A DNA stretch of 35,879 bases from Myxococcales bacterium (GTDB lineage: Bacteria; Myxococcota_A; Polyangia; Haliangiales; Haliangiaceae), in assembly GCA_016794525.1 (NCBI GenBank), contig JAEUJY010000128.1, positions 1-35,879 on the forward strand, given 5' to 3'. Below, one piece after another: positions 1 to 11,940 of the stretch; the stretch's first letter is position 1; every line of letters begins with the position of its first letter. The notes under the pieces were generated by a model. It searched no databases. It was not told where the DNA came from and was given only the letters and a program-made list of their open reading frames with translations. The position numbers and the translations under genes are program-made.

Positions 1-748
1 TGACGGTCACCCGCGGCTTGACCGCCGACCGCTCGATCGTCAGCTCGGTCGACGGCTCGCGATCGTGGAAGTCCTGGCCGATCAGGCCGCGCGGCGCCAC
101 CGGCAGCAGCGACGGGCCGAGGTCGAGGTCGAGCTCGAGCGGCCCCGGCACCCGGCCGGCGTAGCCGCCGAACGTGGCCTCGCCGGAGTCGTCGGCGGGG
201 TCGAACGTCGGCGGGCGCGGCGGCGCCAGCGGCAGCGAGCGCGGCAGCGGCAGCGGCCGGCTGCCCTCGCTGCGGCCGAGGGTCAGGCTGGCGTAGTCGG
301 TGGTCGCGTCGTCGTCACCGAACGTCGCGGCCACCGGGCCGTGGTCGGGCGGCTCGTCGGCGTCGAGCTCGATCGTCGGCGCCGCCAGCGTCGGCGGCGC
401 CGGCAGCGCGCTGGCCTCCTCGGCGGCCAGCCACCAGCCGTCGTCGATCGCCGGCTCGGCCAGCCGCTCGCCGGGCGGCGGCTCGAGGCTGATCTCGACC
501 TCGTAGTCGCCCGACGGGTCGCCGCCGGCCAGCCCGAACGGGATCAGGAGCTCGGCGAGCGGCGCCGGCGCGCCGCCGGTGAGCTGCTCGTAGTGCGCGC
601 GCACGTAGTCGACGTAGCGCCCGGCGCGCATCTCCCGGGGGTACTCGGCGAGCACCTCCTCCCAGGCCGTGAGCGCGCCGTCGATGTCACCGCGCCGGTA
701 GCGCGCGAGGCCATCGTCGATCAGCCGATCGATCTCGTGGGACTCCAT
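1..748 (-). CDS. Partial acidic protein with a TPR-like N-terminus, downstream of dnaK
   Basis: Reading frame open from ATG at 748 to the left edge, so the C-terminus is missing (249 codons visible). The start lies 7 bases after the dnaK stop, which implies co-transcription and probably coupled translation. The N-terminus (about residues 5-35, containing ARYRRGDIDGALTAWEEVL) looks like one TPR-type helical hairpin. A second helical stretch (about 40-60) precedes a long Pro/Ala/Asp-rich, probably disordered region with repeated acidic patches. I see no signal peptide, membrane segment or catalytic motif. Its position after a J-protein and a DnaK suggests a client-binding or scaffold role in that chaperone unit (inference). 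The family is not recognised. Confidence 0.75.
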   Translation of the reverse strand, partial: MESHEIDRLIDDGLARYRRGDIDGALTAWEEVLAEYPREMRAGRYVDYVRAHYEQLTGGAPAPLAELLIPFGLAGGDPSGDYEVEISLEPPPGERLAEPAIDDGWWLAAEEASALPAPPTLAAPTIELDADEPPDHGPVAATFGDDDATTDYASLTLGRSEGSRPLPLPRSLPLAPPRPPTFDPADDSGEATFGGYAGRVPGPLELDLDLGPSLLPVAPRGLIGQDFHDREPSTELTIERSAVKPRVTV

Positions 749-755
749 GACGGCG

Positions 756-2588
<1,833 letters not shown>

Positions 2589-2715
2589 GTCGGGTGATGT
2601 TCTCAGGGATCCGGGGGCTTCGCCACCTCTGGGAGGGGAATCGATGCCCGGCTATCCCGCCGGCCCCCCCAGGACTCGCGGCGCGCCAGCGCGGCCGCGC
2701 GCCGGGGCCCGCCTC

Positions 2716-3960
2716 CTAGCGCCGCTGGGCCGACCGCAGCGCGGCGCGCACCGCCGACAGGTCCCCGGCCAGCTCGGCGCCCAGCGTGTCGTTCTCGTTC
2801 TTCATCGCCAGCGCCATCACCAGCACCTCCTCGGCGTCGTCGAGCTTGTCGAGGGCGCGCAGCACCTTGGCCAGGGTCCGGGCGGTGGAGGGATCGGCCG
2901 GCTCGGCGGCGGCGGCCTTCTTGGCGTAGTCGAGCGCGGTGCGAGGCTCGCCGGCGGCCAGCGCGCAGCTGGCGGCGCGGCGCAGGTAGCGGGCGCTGCC
3001 GTCGAGCTTGGTGGCGGCGGCGAACAGCTTGCCGGCGCTGGCGAGATCGCCCGACACCTCGGCCTGGCAGGCCCGGTCGAACAGCTCGGCCGCGTACTCG
3101 ACCGGGCTCTGGGGCGCGGTCGCGGCGGCCTCGGGCTGCTGGCTGGTCGGGCGTGGCCGACGCCCCTCGATCAGATCGGCGTGGGCCGCCGAGATGGCGT
3201 CGAACACCGCGTGGAGCCGCTGGGCCCACGGGCCGAGCTGACGCCCGTAGTACCGATCGGGGTGGAACAGCTTCGAGCGCTCGAAGAACGCTCGCTTGAT
3301 GACCTTCTTGTCGCTGCCGCTGGGGACCCCGACCAGCGCCCACGGGTCGCCGGCGGCGACCAGCCGCAGCCCGACCAGGATCCGGGTCTTCTCGTCGAGC
3401 GACAGATCGATCGCGTCGGCGATCATCGCGCGCTCGGCGGCGGTCGCGTCGTCGAGGTGGGGCAGCGGCGTCGCGCCGCGCCGGTCGTCGGTGCGGGCCG
3501 GGGCCGTGCCGGCCGCCAGCGGCACGGCCGGCGGCGCCGGTGGCACCGTCGGGACCGCCGCCATCGACGCGGTGGTCCGGGCGCCGCTCGCGGTCGCCGC
3601 GGCCACCGACGGCATCGGCGCGGTCGTCCGGCCCGTGCTGGTCGGGGCGGCCGCGGCCGGCGTCGGGACCCGGCCGCTGGCGGTCGCCGGCGCCGCGGCC
3701 GCGAAGCTCGGGGGCTCGGTCTCGCCCGGGGCGAGGATGGCGCCGCGGCGGCGCAGCTCGCGGACGATCGCGACCGCGCGGTCGATGGCCAGGCCGGTCA
3801 TCAGGATCAGGTCCTTGACCGACGTCGCGCCGTCGAACCGCGACCAGACGAAGTACTCCTCGGTGCCGAACCCCGCCTTCATCGGGTCGAACCGCGGGTT
3901 CTGGCGCAGCCGCAGGCTGGTCGCCCCGACCTCGGGGATCTCGGTGGGCACCACGCTCAT
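2716..3960 (-). CDS. J-domain protein with C-terminal TPRs, partner of the adjacent DnaK
   Basis: 414 residues. About 1-80: a compact helical segment resembling a winged-helix-like module common in myxobacterial J/TPR proteins (inference). About 85-165: a Pro/Ala/Thr-rich linker. About 205-266: J domain with the diagnostic HPD tripeptide at 233-235 (KLFHPDRYYGR), which stimulates Hsp70 ATPase activity. About 285-405: three or so TPR-like hairpins ending near the C-terminus. It lacks the G/F region and zinc-finger domain of classical DnaJ, so it is a class C (DnaJC-like) co-chaperone. It is encoded directly upstream of the DnaK paralogue on the same strand, so the two probably act as a dedicated pair with the TPRs choosing the client. 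ATG at 3960. A TAGCGT box lies 12 bases upstream. Confidence 0.85.
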   Translation of the reverse strand: MSVVPTEIPEVGATSLRLRQNPRFDPMKAGFGTEEYFVWSRFDGATSVKDLILMTGLAIDRAVAIVRELRRRGAILAPGETEPPSFAAAAPATASGRVPTPAAAAPTSTGRTTAPMPSVAAATASGARTTASMAAVPTVPPAPPAVPLAAGTAPARTDDRRGATPLPHLDDATAAERAMIADAIDLSLDEKTRILVGLRLVAAGDPWALVGVPSGSDKKVIKRAFFERSKLFHPDRYYGRQLGPWAQRLHAVFDAISAAHADLIEGRRPRPTSQQPEAAATAPQSPVEYAAELFDRACQAEVSGDLASAGKLFAAATKLDGSARYLRRAASCALAAGEPRTALDYAKKAAAAEPADPSTARTLAKVLRALDKLDDAEEVLVMALAMKNENDTLGAELAGDLSAVRAALRSAQRR

Positions 3961-4025
3961 GACGACCCGCTCACGCTAGCACACCGAGGGGATCGAATGC
4001 CGGCGCGAGACGCGGCGCGAGGCGA

Positions 4026-6175
<2,150 letters not shown>

Positions 6176-6234
6176 GACCGGCGGATAATGACACCGCCGG
6201 CCGCGAACGGAAGGGCCTGGCCGCGGTGCAGCGA

Positions 6235-6262
6235 TTGACCGCACGGGGTCGGTTGGTAGACT
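6235..6262 (+). promoter_or_regulatory. Promoter of the tRNA-Leu gene
   Basis: TTGACC at 6235-6240 (5/6 match to the -35 consensus) and TAGACT at 6257-6262 (4/6 match to -10) with 16 bases between them. The tRNA begins at 6271, 8 bases after the -10 box, so the 5' leader would be only one or two bases. Confidence 0.65.
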
Positions 6263-6270
6263 GGCCGCCC

Positions 6271-6346
6271 GGACGAGTAGCCAAACTGGTAAAGGCAGCT
6301 GACTTAAAATCAGCGCTCCCTGTGGGTTCGAGTCCCGCCTCGTCCA
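6271..6346 (+). tRNA. tRNA-Leu (anticodon UAA) with a short variable region
   Basis: A full cloverleaf folds by eye. Acceptor GGACGAG (6271-6277) pairs with CTCGTCC (6339-6345), followed by discriminator A6346. D arm GCC/GGC at 6280-6296 with GG in the loop. Anticodon stem GCTGA/TCAGC with loop CTTAAAA, anticodon TAA at 6305-6307. T arm GTGGG/CCCGC with loop TTCGAGT. UAA reads UUA, so leucine by the code, and A73 agrees with leucine identity. The variable region is only about 7 bases (6315-6321), whereas bacterial tRNA-Leu normally has a long extra arm. The 3' CCA is not encoded in full (ACCG follows). It lies antisense to the argB-argD interval. Confidence 0.9.
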
Positions 6347-6368
6347 CCGCCCCGCGGCGGCCGCGCCC

Positions 6369-7211
6369 TCACCCCGGCAGCAGCTGGGTGCCGACGCCGT
6401 CGGCGGTGAAGATCTCGAGCAGCAGCGCGTGCTCGACCCGGCCGTCGATGATGTGGATCTTGGCGACGCCGGCGGCCAGCGCCGCCAGCGCGTTCTCGAC
6501 CTTGGGGATCATGCCGCCGCGGATCACGCCGCGGGCGATCAGGTCCCGGGCCTCGGCGTCGGTCAACGACGGCAGCAGCGCGCCGGCGCCGTCGAGCACG
6601 CCGGCGATGTCGGTGAGCAAGACCAGCTTGACCGCGCCGATCGCCTGGGCCAGCCGCGCCGCGAACACGTCGGCGTTGACGTTGAGCGCCTTGCCGTCGG
6701 GGCCGGTGGCCAGCGGCGCGACCACCGGGATGAAGTCCGAGACCAGTCGATCGAGGACGGTGCGATCGACGGTGGTGACCTCGCCGACCAGGCCCAGCTC
6801 GGGGCGACGCACCTCGGCCTTGGCCAGGCCGCCGTCGCAGCCGGTCAACCCGACCGCGGCGCCGCCGAGGTGGTTGATGAGGCGCACCAGCTCGGAGTTG
6901 AGCTGGCCGCCCAGCACCATCTCGACCACCTCGAGCTGCGCGGCGTCGGTGACGCGCTGACCATCGACGAACGCCGCCTTGTGGCCCAGCCGATCAGCCA
7001 GCGCGGTGATCTGCTTGCCGCCGCCGTGGACCACGACGACGTGGATGCCGACCCAGTCGAGCAGGATCAGATCCTCGGCGAAGCGCTGGCGCAGCGTCGG
7101 ATCGTCGAGCGCGACGCCGCCGATCTTGACCACGACGGTCTTGCCGCGGAACTCGGAGATGAACGGCAGGGCCTCGACGAGCACCCGGGCCTTGGCGATG
7201 ACGGCTTCCAC
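6369..7211 (-). CDS. argB: Acetylglutamate kinase
   Basis: Phosphorylates N-acetyl-L-glutamate with ATP, the second step of arginine synthesis. 280 residues, amino-acid-kinase fold. VVKIGGVALDD near residue 28 is the ATP phosphate-binding Lys/Gly loop; VVVHGGGKQI near residue 60 is the second Gly-rich loop; LNVNADVFAARLA and LLTDIAGVLD are the acetylglutamate and nucleotide-binding stretches. The start is GTG at 7211; a TAGGAT -10-like box at 7220-7225 leaves only 8 bases before it, suggesting a leaderless transcript. Arginine feedback sensitivity cannot be judged: the mobile N-terminal helix typical of sensitive enzymes may be present (residues 1-18), but this is uncertain. Confidence 0.96.
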   Translation of the reverse strand: MEAVIAKARVLVEALPFISEFRGKTVVVKIGGVALDDPTLRQRFAEDLILLDWVGIHVVVVHGGGKQITALADRLGHKAAFVDGQRVTDAAQLEVVEMVLGGQLNSELVRLINHLGGAAVGLTGCDGGLAKAEVRRPELGLVGEVTTVDRTVLDRLVSDFIPVVAPLATGPDGKALNVNADVFAARLAQAIGAVKLVLLTDIAGVLDGAGALLPSLTDAEARDLIARGVIRGGMIPKVENALAALAAGVAKIHIIDGRVEHALLLEIFTADGVGTQLLPG

Positions 7212-7268
7212 GGCGGCGCATCCTACCCGAACCGGGCGCGCGGGGCCCCGTGCTACCGTCGCGCGACG

Positions 7269-7709
7269 ATGCGGGTCGCGCTCCTGGCCGTCGCCCTCGC
7301 CGCCGCCGCCTGCAACCCGGTGTTCGGCCTCGACCCGGTCAGCCGCGGCGACGGCGGCGCGCCGGCCGACGCCGCGACCACCGACGGCGCCGACGACGGC
7401 GCGGCCCCGCCCGACGCGCCGCCGGCTCCGGACGCCCGCGCCAGCGACGCCGCGGTCGACGCCCGCGCCCCGGTGTGCGGCGACGGCCTGATGGAGGGCG
7501 CCGAGGTGTGCGACGACGGCAACACCGCGACCGAGTTCGACTGCGCCTACGGCGTCCCGACCTGCCGGGCCTGCAACTTCAACTGCACCGCCGAGCAGGT
7601 CCTGACCGGCCCGTTCTGCGGCGACGGCACGGTCCAGACGCCGCCCGAGGAGTGCGACGAGCTGACGATCCCGAGCTGCTGCCTGCAGTGCATGATCATC
7701 CCCTGCTGA
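7269..7709 (+). CDS. Cys-rich lipoprotein with DUF4215/Myxococcus Cys-rich repeats
   Basis: 146 residues. The N-terminus is a lipoprotein signal peptide with lipobox AAAC at Cys15, so it is probably exported and lipid-anchored. Residues ~25-68 form an Asp/Ala/Pro-rich linker typical of myxobacterial surface lipoproteins. The C-terminal half carries two copies of the CGDG...E.CDDGN motif (CGDGLMEGAEVCDDGN and CGDGTVQTPPEECDE) with regularly spaced Cys, the signature of DUF4215-type Myxococcus cysteine-rich repeats. It is divergent from argB with 57 bases between them and convergent with hslU. The molecular function of this family is unknown; it is surface or outer-membrane associated by inference. 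Confidence 0.85.
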   Translation: MRVALLAVALAAAACNPVFGLDPVSRGDGGAPADAATTDGADDGAAPPDAPPAPDARASDAAVDARAPVCGDGLMEGAEVCDDGNTATEFDCAYGVPTCRACNFNCTAEQVLTGPFCGDGTVQTPPEECDELTIPSCCLQCMIIPC

Positions 7710-7713
7710 CGGG

Positions 7714-7732
7714 CGCGCCGCGGACCGGCGCG
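7714..7732. terminator. GC-rich hairpin between convergent genes
   Basis: A perfect 7-bp stem, CGCGCCG (7714-7720) and CGGCGCG (7726-7732), with a 5-base loop, directly after the lipoprotein stop and before the convergent hslU stop at 7759. There is no T-run, so it is a candidate bidirectional terminator rather than a classical intrinsic one. Confidence 0.4.
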
Positions 7733-7758
7733 GCGGTCTGGCGACAGGCCTTCCCAGG

Positions 7759-9131
7759 TCAGAGGATGAAGCGGGCCAGATCGTCGTCGGCCGCCAGCGC
7801 GCCGAGCCGCTCGACCACGTAGGCCTTGGTGATCGGGATGGTCTGGCGGCCGATGTCGGGCGCGTTGTAGAGCAGATCGTCGAGCAAGCGCTCGAGCACG
7901 GTGTGCAGGCGGCGGGCGCCGATGTTGGCGGTGCGGGTGTTGACGTCGACCGCGATCCGCGCGAGCTCGGCCACCGCCTCGGCGGTCCACTCGATCGTGA
8001 CGCCGTCGGTCGCGAGCAGCGCCGCGTACTGCGCGGTCAGCGCGTTCTGCGGCTCGGTCAGGATGCGGACGAAGTCGTCGGCGGTCAGCGGCTCGAGCTC
8101 GACCCGGATCGGGAACCGGCCCTGCAGCTCGGGGATGAGGTCGCTCGGCTTGGCCATGTGGAAGGCGCCGGCGGCGATGAACAGCACGTGGTCGGTCTTG
8201 ACCGGCCCGTACTTGGTGGTGACGGTCGAGCCCTCGACGATCGGCAGCAGGTCGCGCTGCACGCCCTGCCGCGAGATGTCGGCGCCGCCGCGCTCGTGGC
8301 TGGTCGCGATCTTGTCGATCTCGTCGAGGAAGACGATGCCGTGCTGCTCGGCGCGGGTGATCGCGTCGCGGGTGACCCGGTCGTGGTCGATCAGCTTGTC
8401 GACCTCCTCCTCGGTCAGCGCGTTCCACGCGTCGGGCACCTTGAGCTTGCGCCGGCGCTGCCGCTTGTTGAGCCCGCCCAGCAGATCCTTGAGCCCGCCC
8501 AGGCTCGACTCGTCGAGCCCGCTGCCCGGCGCCGAGAACATCTGCATCAGCGGGTGGCCGCCGCCCTCCTCGGTGATGTCGATCTCGACCTCGCGATCGT
8601 CGAGCCGGCCGTCGCGCAGCATCGCCCGAAACTTCTCGCGGGTCGGGTCGGTGACCGTCGGCGCGGCCTCGCCGGGCCGCTCGCCGAAGCGGTGGCCGCC
8701 GCTGGCCCGCGGCAACAGCACGTCGAGCACCCGCTCCTCGGCGGCGTCGCGCGCCCGCGGGCGCACCCGGGCCGCCTCCTCGTCACGCACCAGCTTGACC
8801 GCGACCTCGACCAGGTCGCGGACGATCGAGTCGACGTCGCGCCCGACGTAGCCGACCTCGGTGAACTTCGACGCCTCGACCTTGCAGAACGGCGCGCGCG
8901 CCAGCTTGGCCAGCCGGCGGGCGATCTCGGTCTTGCCGACGCCGGTGGGGCCGATCAGGATGATGTTCTTCGGCGCGATCTCGTCCTTGAGGTCGCCCTC
9001 GACCTGCTGGCGGCGCCACCGGTTGCGCAGCGCGACCGCGACGGCGCGCTTGGCCTCGCGCTGGCCGACGATGTAGCGATCCAGCTCGGCGACGATGGCG
9101 GCCGGCGTCAGCGCGGCGGCGGGCAGGCCCT

Positions 9132-9135
<4 letters not shown>
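7759..9135 (-). CDS. hslU: HslU, ATPase subunit of the HslVU protease
   Basis: AAA+ unfoldase that feeds proteins into the HslV peptidase ring. 458 residues from GTG at 9135, which overlaps the hslV stop (GTGA 9132-9135). Walker A GPTGVGKT at residues 62-69, Walker B VFLDEIDK, and the pore-region motif [12 protein letters not shown] are intact. The intermediate (I) domain contains a Gly-rich stretch [10 protein letters not shown]. The C-terminus LARFIL matches the conserved tail that inserts into HslV pockets to activate it (E. coli SRFIL). Some residues around 125-160 are Arg/Pro-rich and less conserved. It is translationally coupled to hslV. Confidence 0.96.
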
Positions 9136-9682
<547 letters not shown>

Positions 9683-9686
<4 letters not shown>

Positions 9687-10354
9687 GGTGCGGGAGTCGT
9701 AGCACGCCGGCGCCGGCGCTCGATGATCCAGGTGGCGAGCGGCACCAGCGGCAGCGCGGGCATGACGAAGTACGCCGGCGAGTCGGGCTGCGGCTTGCGC
9801 GGCCGGTAGACCTCGCCGAGCGCCACGCACAGCCCGCCGTAGATCGCGATCACCGCCAGCCCGCACATCGCCCACAGCCGGCGATCGATCGGCGGCGGCG
9901 CGGCCGGCGCCGGCGGCAGCGCGCGCTCGGTGATCAGGCCGGCCCAGCGCCGCAGGTCCCACGCCAGGAGCCCCGCCAGCCCCAGCGTCATCAGCGTCGT
10001 GACGATCACCGTCGGCGCCTTGGCGGTGCTCCAGGTGAACGCGGTGATCGCGGTGGCGATCGGCAGCGCCAGCGCGGCGCCCAGCGCGGCGAACCGCTGG
10101 GTCATCAGCAAGAGCGCGCTCACCAGCTGCATCGCGCCGACGAAGCGGTACAGCCCGCCGGTCGCCAGGAACGCGTGCAAGAAGTCGTGGAACGCGCCGG
10201 CGTTGCCGGGATCCGTGAACGGCTGGCCCAGCAGCTTCTTCAGCCCCGCCGGCACGAACGCGAAGCCGATGACGATCCGCAGGTTGGCCACCGCCAGGTG
10301 CGCCGGCCGCGCCGCGCGCAGCCCATCGAGCCAGACGATCACGCGATCGAGCAT
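9683..10354 (-). CDS. DoxX-like integral membrane protein
   Basis: 223 residues with about five hydrophobic segments (roughly 22-42, 72-92, 95-115, 120-138, 165-185) and an Arg-rich cytoplasmic tail ([10 protein letters not shown]). The early motif [19 protein letters not shown] followed by [13 protein letters not shown] resembles DoxX/SURF4-type proteins, a small membrane family with proposed roles in quinone or thiosulfate oxidation. No catalytic residues can be assigned. It is first in the operon with hslVU (stop overlaps the hslV GTG). A TAGGGT box at 10362-10367 leaves 7 bases to the ATG at 10354, so this operon may have its own leaderless promoter. Confidence 0.7.
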
Positions 10355-10378
10355 CGCCCGTACCCTATCCCACGCGGT

Positions 10379-10735
10379 CTACCGATACCGTGCCTCGTAC
10401 TGCTCGATGCGCGACCGCAGCGACTCGATCGCTTCATCGGCCGCCTCCCCGAATTTCTCGGCCTTGGCGAGCTCCGCTGCCAGCAAGAGGTGCAAGCCTG
10501 TGTCGTCTTTCGTCGTCGGCTTGGCGTAATCCCGTCCGAGCGCCTCCACGCCCCGCAACGTCGTCTCGTAGGCCGTGCGGTCGTCGCCAACTGCGCGCTG
10601 GTGCTCCGCCTCGACTAACGCCGCCCGCGCGGCCGCGATCTGCGCGCGCGCCGTCTCCACAGGTGGCGGCGGCGACGCCGGGCGCGGATGAGGATGGCAC
10701 GCGATCAACGCAAAGCTCGCGACCAGCGCCTTCAC
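10379..10735 (-). CDS. Small lipoprotein paired with the JAB-domain protein
   Basis: 118 residues from GTG at 10735, overlapping the upstream JAB-gene stop in a GTGA. Lipobox LIAC with Cys13 after a short hydrophobic stretch indicates lipid-anchored export. After a Pro/His-rich spacer it is almost wholly helical (residues 26-118, with helices TARAQIAAARAALVEAEHQ, GEAADEAIESLRSRIEQ), like a small TPR-type or coiled-coil protein. Codon 40 is TTA (10616-10618), a codon I noticed nowhere else in the genes here. By position it is a candidate immunity or partner protein for the JAB protein (inference); no family was recognised. Confidence 0.75.
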   Translation of the reverse strand: MKALVASFALIACHPHPRPASPPPPVETARAQIAAARAALVEAEHQRAVGDDRTAYETTLRGVEALGRDYAKPTTKDDTGLHLLLAAELAKAEKFGEAADEAIESLRSRIEQYEARYR

Positions 10736-11772
10736 GGAACGTCCGTACCGGTGACGCGGGTCAGCGTCGCGCCCCGGCCCTCGTAGTACTCGAGGTGGAA
10801 CTCCTGGCAGACGCGGCGTACCGCGACCTCAATCTTCTCCTTGTACGTCCCCTCGGTCGCCGCGAAGACGTTCTCGTAGCAGTCGTACATCGCCCGATAG
10901 AGACCGTTGGCGTTGTTGTCGGCCTCGTAACGCGCCACGATCTTGTCGAATTCTTTGGTCCGCGCGACGACGAACGTCATGTCGCCGGAGCGCAGGATGT
11001 TCAGCGTCTGGCTTTCCTCCTCTGCCGAGATCGACGCAAGATCCGATGAGCTGAAGCTCGCTCCGTCGTTGTCCCGATTCGTGTACGGGTGCGTGTGAAC
11101 CACGCCGACGAGCGACTGCGACCAGCCGACGTCATTGTAGTCCGGCTCGAACTGTCGCGAGTTGTGCCCCTTCCCCCGACGAAACTCGTAAGAGCCGCCG
11201 TAGTTGCGGACCAGGTTGCCGCCTTGTTCCTGCACCGACCCGTCGGCGAGGTGTGAGTCTTTCCACAGAAGGTCGAGCGCGGCCACCGCGGCGGGGGGAA
11301 GCGTAAGCGTGTCCGGCGCCCCACCGCGCCCGTTCAATCCGTGTCGCCTCGACACCTGCTCGAAGGCTGGATCGTGCGCCAGCTTCGACTTCGCCTTGGC
11401 AATCGCAGCCTGCGCGCCGTGAACCGCCTCCTCGACTCGCAGGCCGGGCGTGCCCGGAACGCGCGGGGCGTGCTGCTCCGCTTCGCCACCGAGTGGCTCG
11501 GGTTGCTTCGCTGCGGTGGCTGCGGTCGCGGTCGCAAGAGGCGCCACCAGAGCGAATGCCTCGTTGACGAAGCCGTTGCCGAATCGCCGCGCCGCGGCGG
11601 CGATCAGGGGCTCGGGATCGTGCCTCTCGGATCGCAGACGCGCTGCAAGGTCGGCGGGAGACACGACGCCTTCGTCGAGGGCACCATCGATGGCCGCCGT
11701 GGATGAGACAGCCGCGGTCGTCGCCTCGATCGACGTCCCGTCACGCCGCTCCACACCGTGCCGATCCAACAT
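10732..11772 (-). CDS. JAB/DUF4329-like metallopeptidase domain protein, candidate polymorphic toxin
   Basis: 346 residues. About 1-150: Ala-rich, helical, with low-complexity stretches and no signal peptide. About 155-346: a domain with GVVHTHPYTN at 223-232 and SFSSSDL at 239-245. H226, H228 and D244 fit the JAMM/JAB zinc triad (HxH...SxxD), with a longer than usual loop; E196 in YEFRRG is a candidate catalytic Glu. This arrangement matches DUF4329/'JAB-like toxin' domains often found at the C-termini of polymorphic toxins (family assignment from memory). ATG at 11772 is chosen because a TATCGT box lies 8 bases upstream; the open frame further upstream merely mirrors the epimerase gene. It is coupled to the lipoprotein gene. 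It could instead be a housekeeping peptidase. Confidence 0.75.
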   Translation of the reverse strand: MLDRHGVERRDGTSIEATTAAVSSTAAIDGALDEGVVSPADLAARLRSERHDPEPLIAAAARRFGNGFVNEAFALVAPLATATAATAAKQPEPLGGEAEQHAPRVPGTPGLRVEEAVHGAQAAIAKAKSKLAHDPAFEQVSRRHGLNGRGGAPDTLTLPPAAVAALDLLWKDSHLADGSVQEQGGNLVRNYGGSYEFRRGKGHNSRQFEPDYNDVGWSQSLVGVVHTHPYTNRDNDGASFSSSDLASISAEEESQTLNILRSGDMTFVVARTKEFDKIVARYEADNNANGLYRAMYDCYENVFAATEGTYKEKIEVAVRRVCQEFHLEYYEGRGATLTRVTGTDVP

Positions 11773-11780
11773 CGTTTGGT

Positions 11781-11809
11781 ACGATACGCAAGGCGGTGAC
11801 GCGGAGCAA
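11781..11809 (-). promoter_or_regulatory. Candidate promoter of the JAB/lipoprotein pair
   Basis: Reading the minus strand: TTGCTC (11804-11809), 17 bases, then TATCGT (11781-11786). The -10 box ends 8 bases before the ATG at 11772, so transcription would begin at or next to the start codon. Confidence 0.45.
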
Positions 11810-11940
11810 GTGCCCTCCGGCGCCGCGGTCGCCGCTGGGTTCGGGTCGCTCCCGCGTCGCAAATGCCCCTGTCCTCGCCCGTGCCGCACACTCGCGGCAA
11901 GCCGCTCGACGCGCCTCTCCAGCGGCGGTACACGTCCTGG

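Noticed and set aside
2589-2715. CIRCE-type heat-shock operator upstream of dnaK
   Set aside because: The TTAGCACTC...GAGTGCTAA pattern is not present.
6271-6346. Integration site at the tRNA
   Set aside because: No duplicated tRNA 3' end and no neighbouring integrase; the tyrosine recombinase at 12881 is xerC-like and distant.
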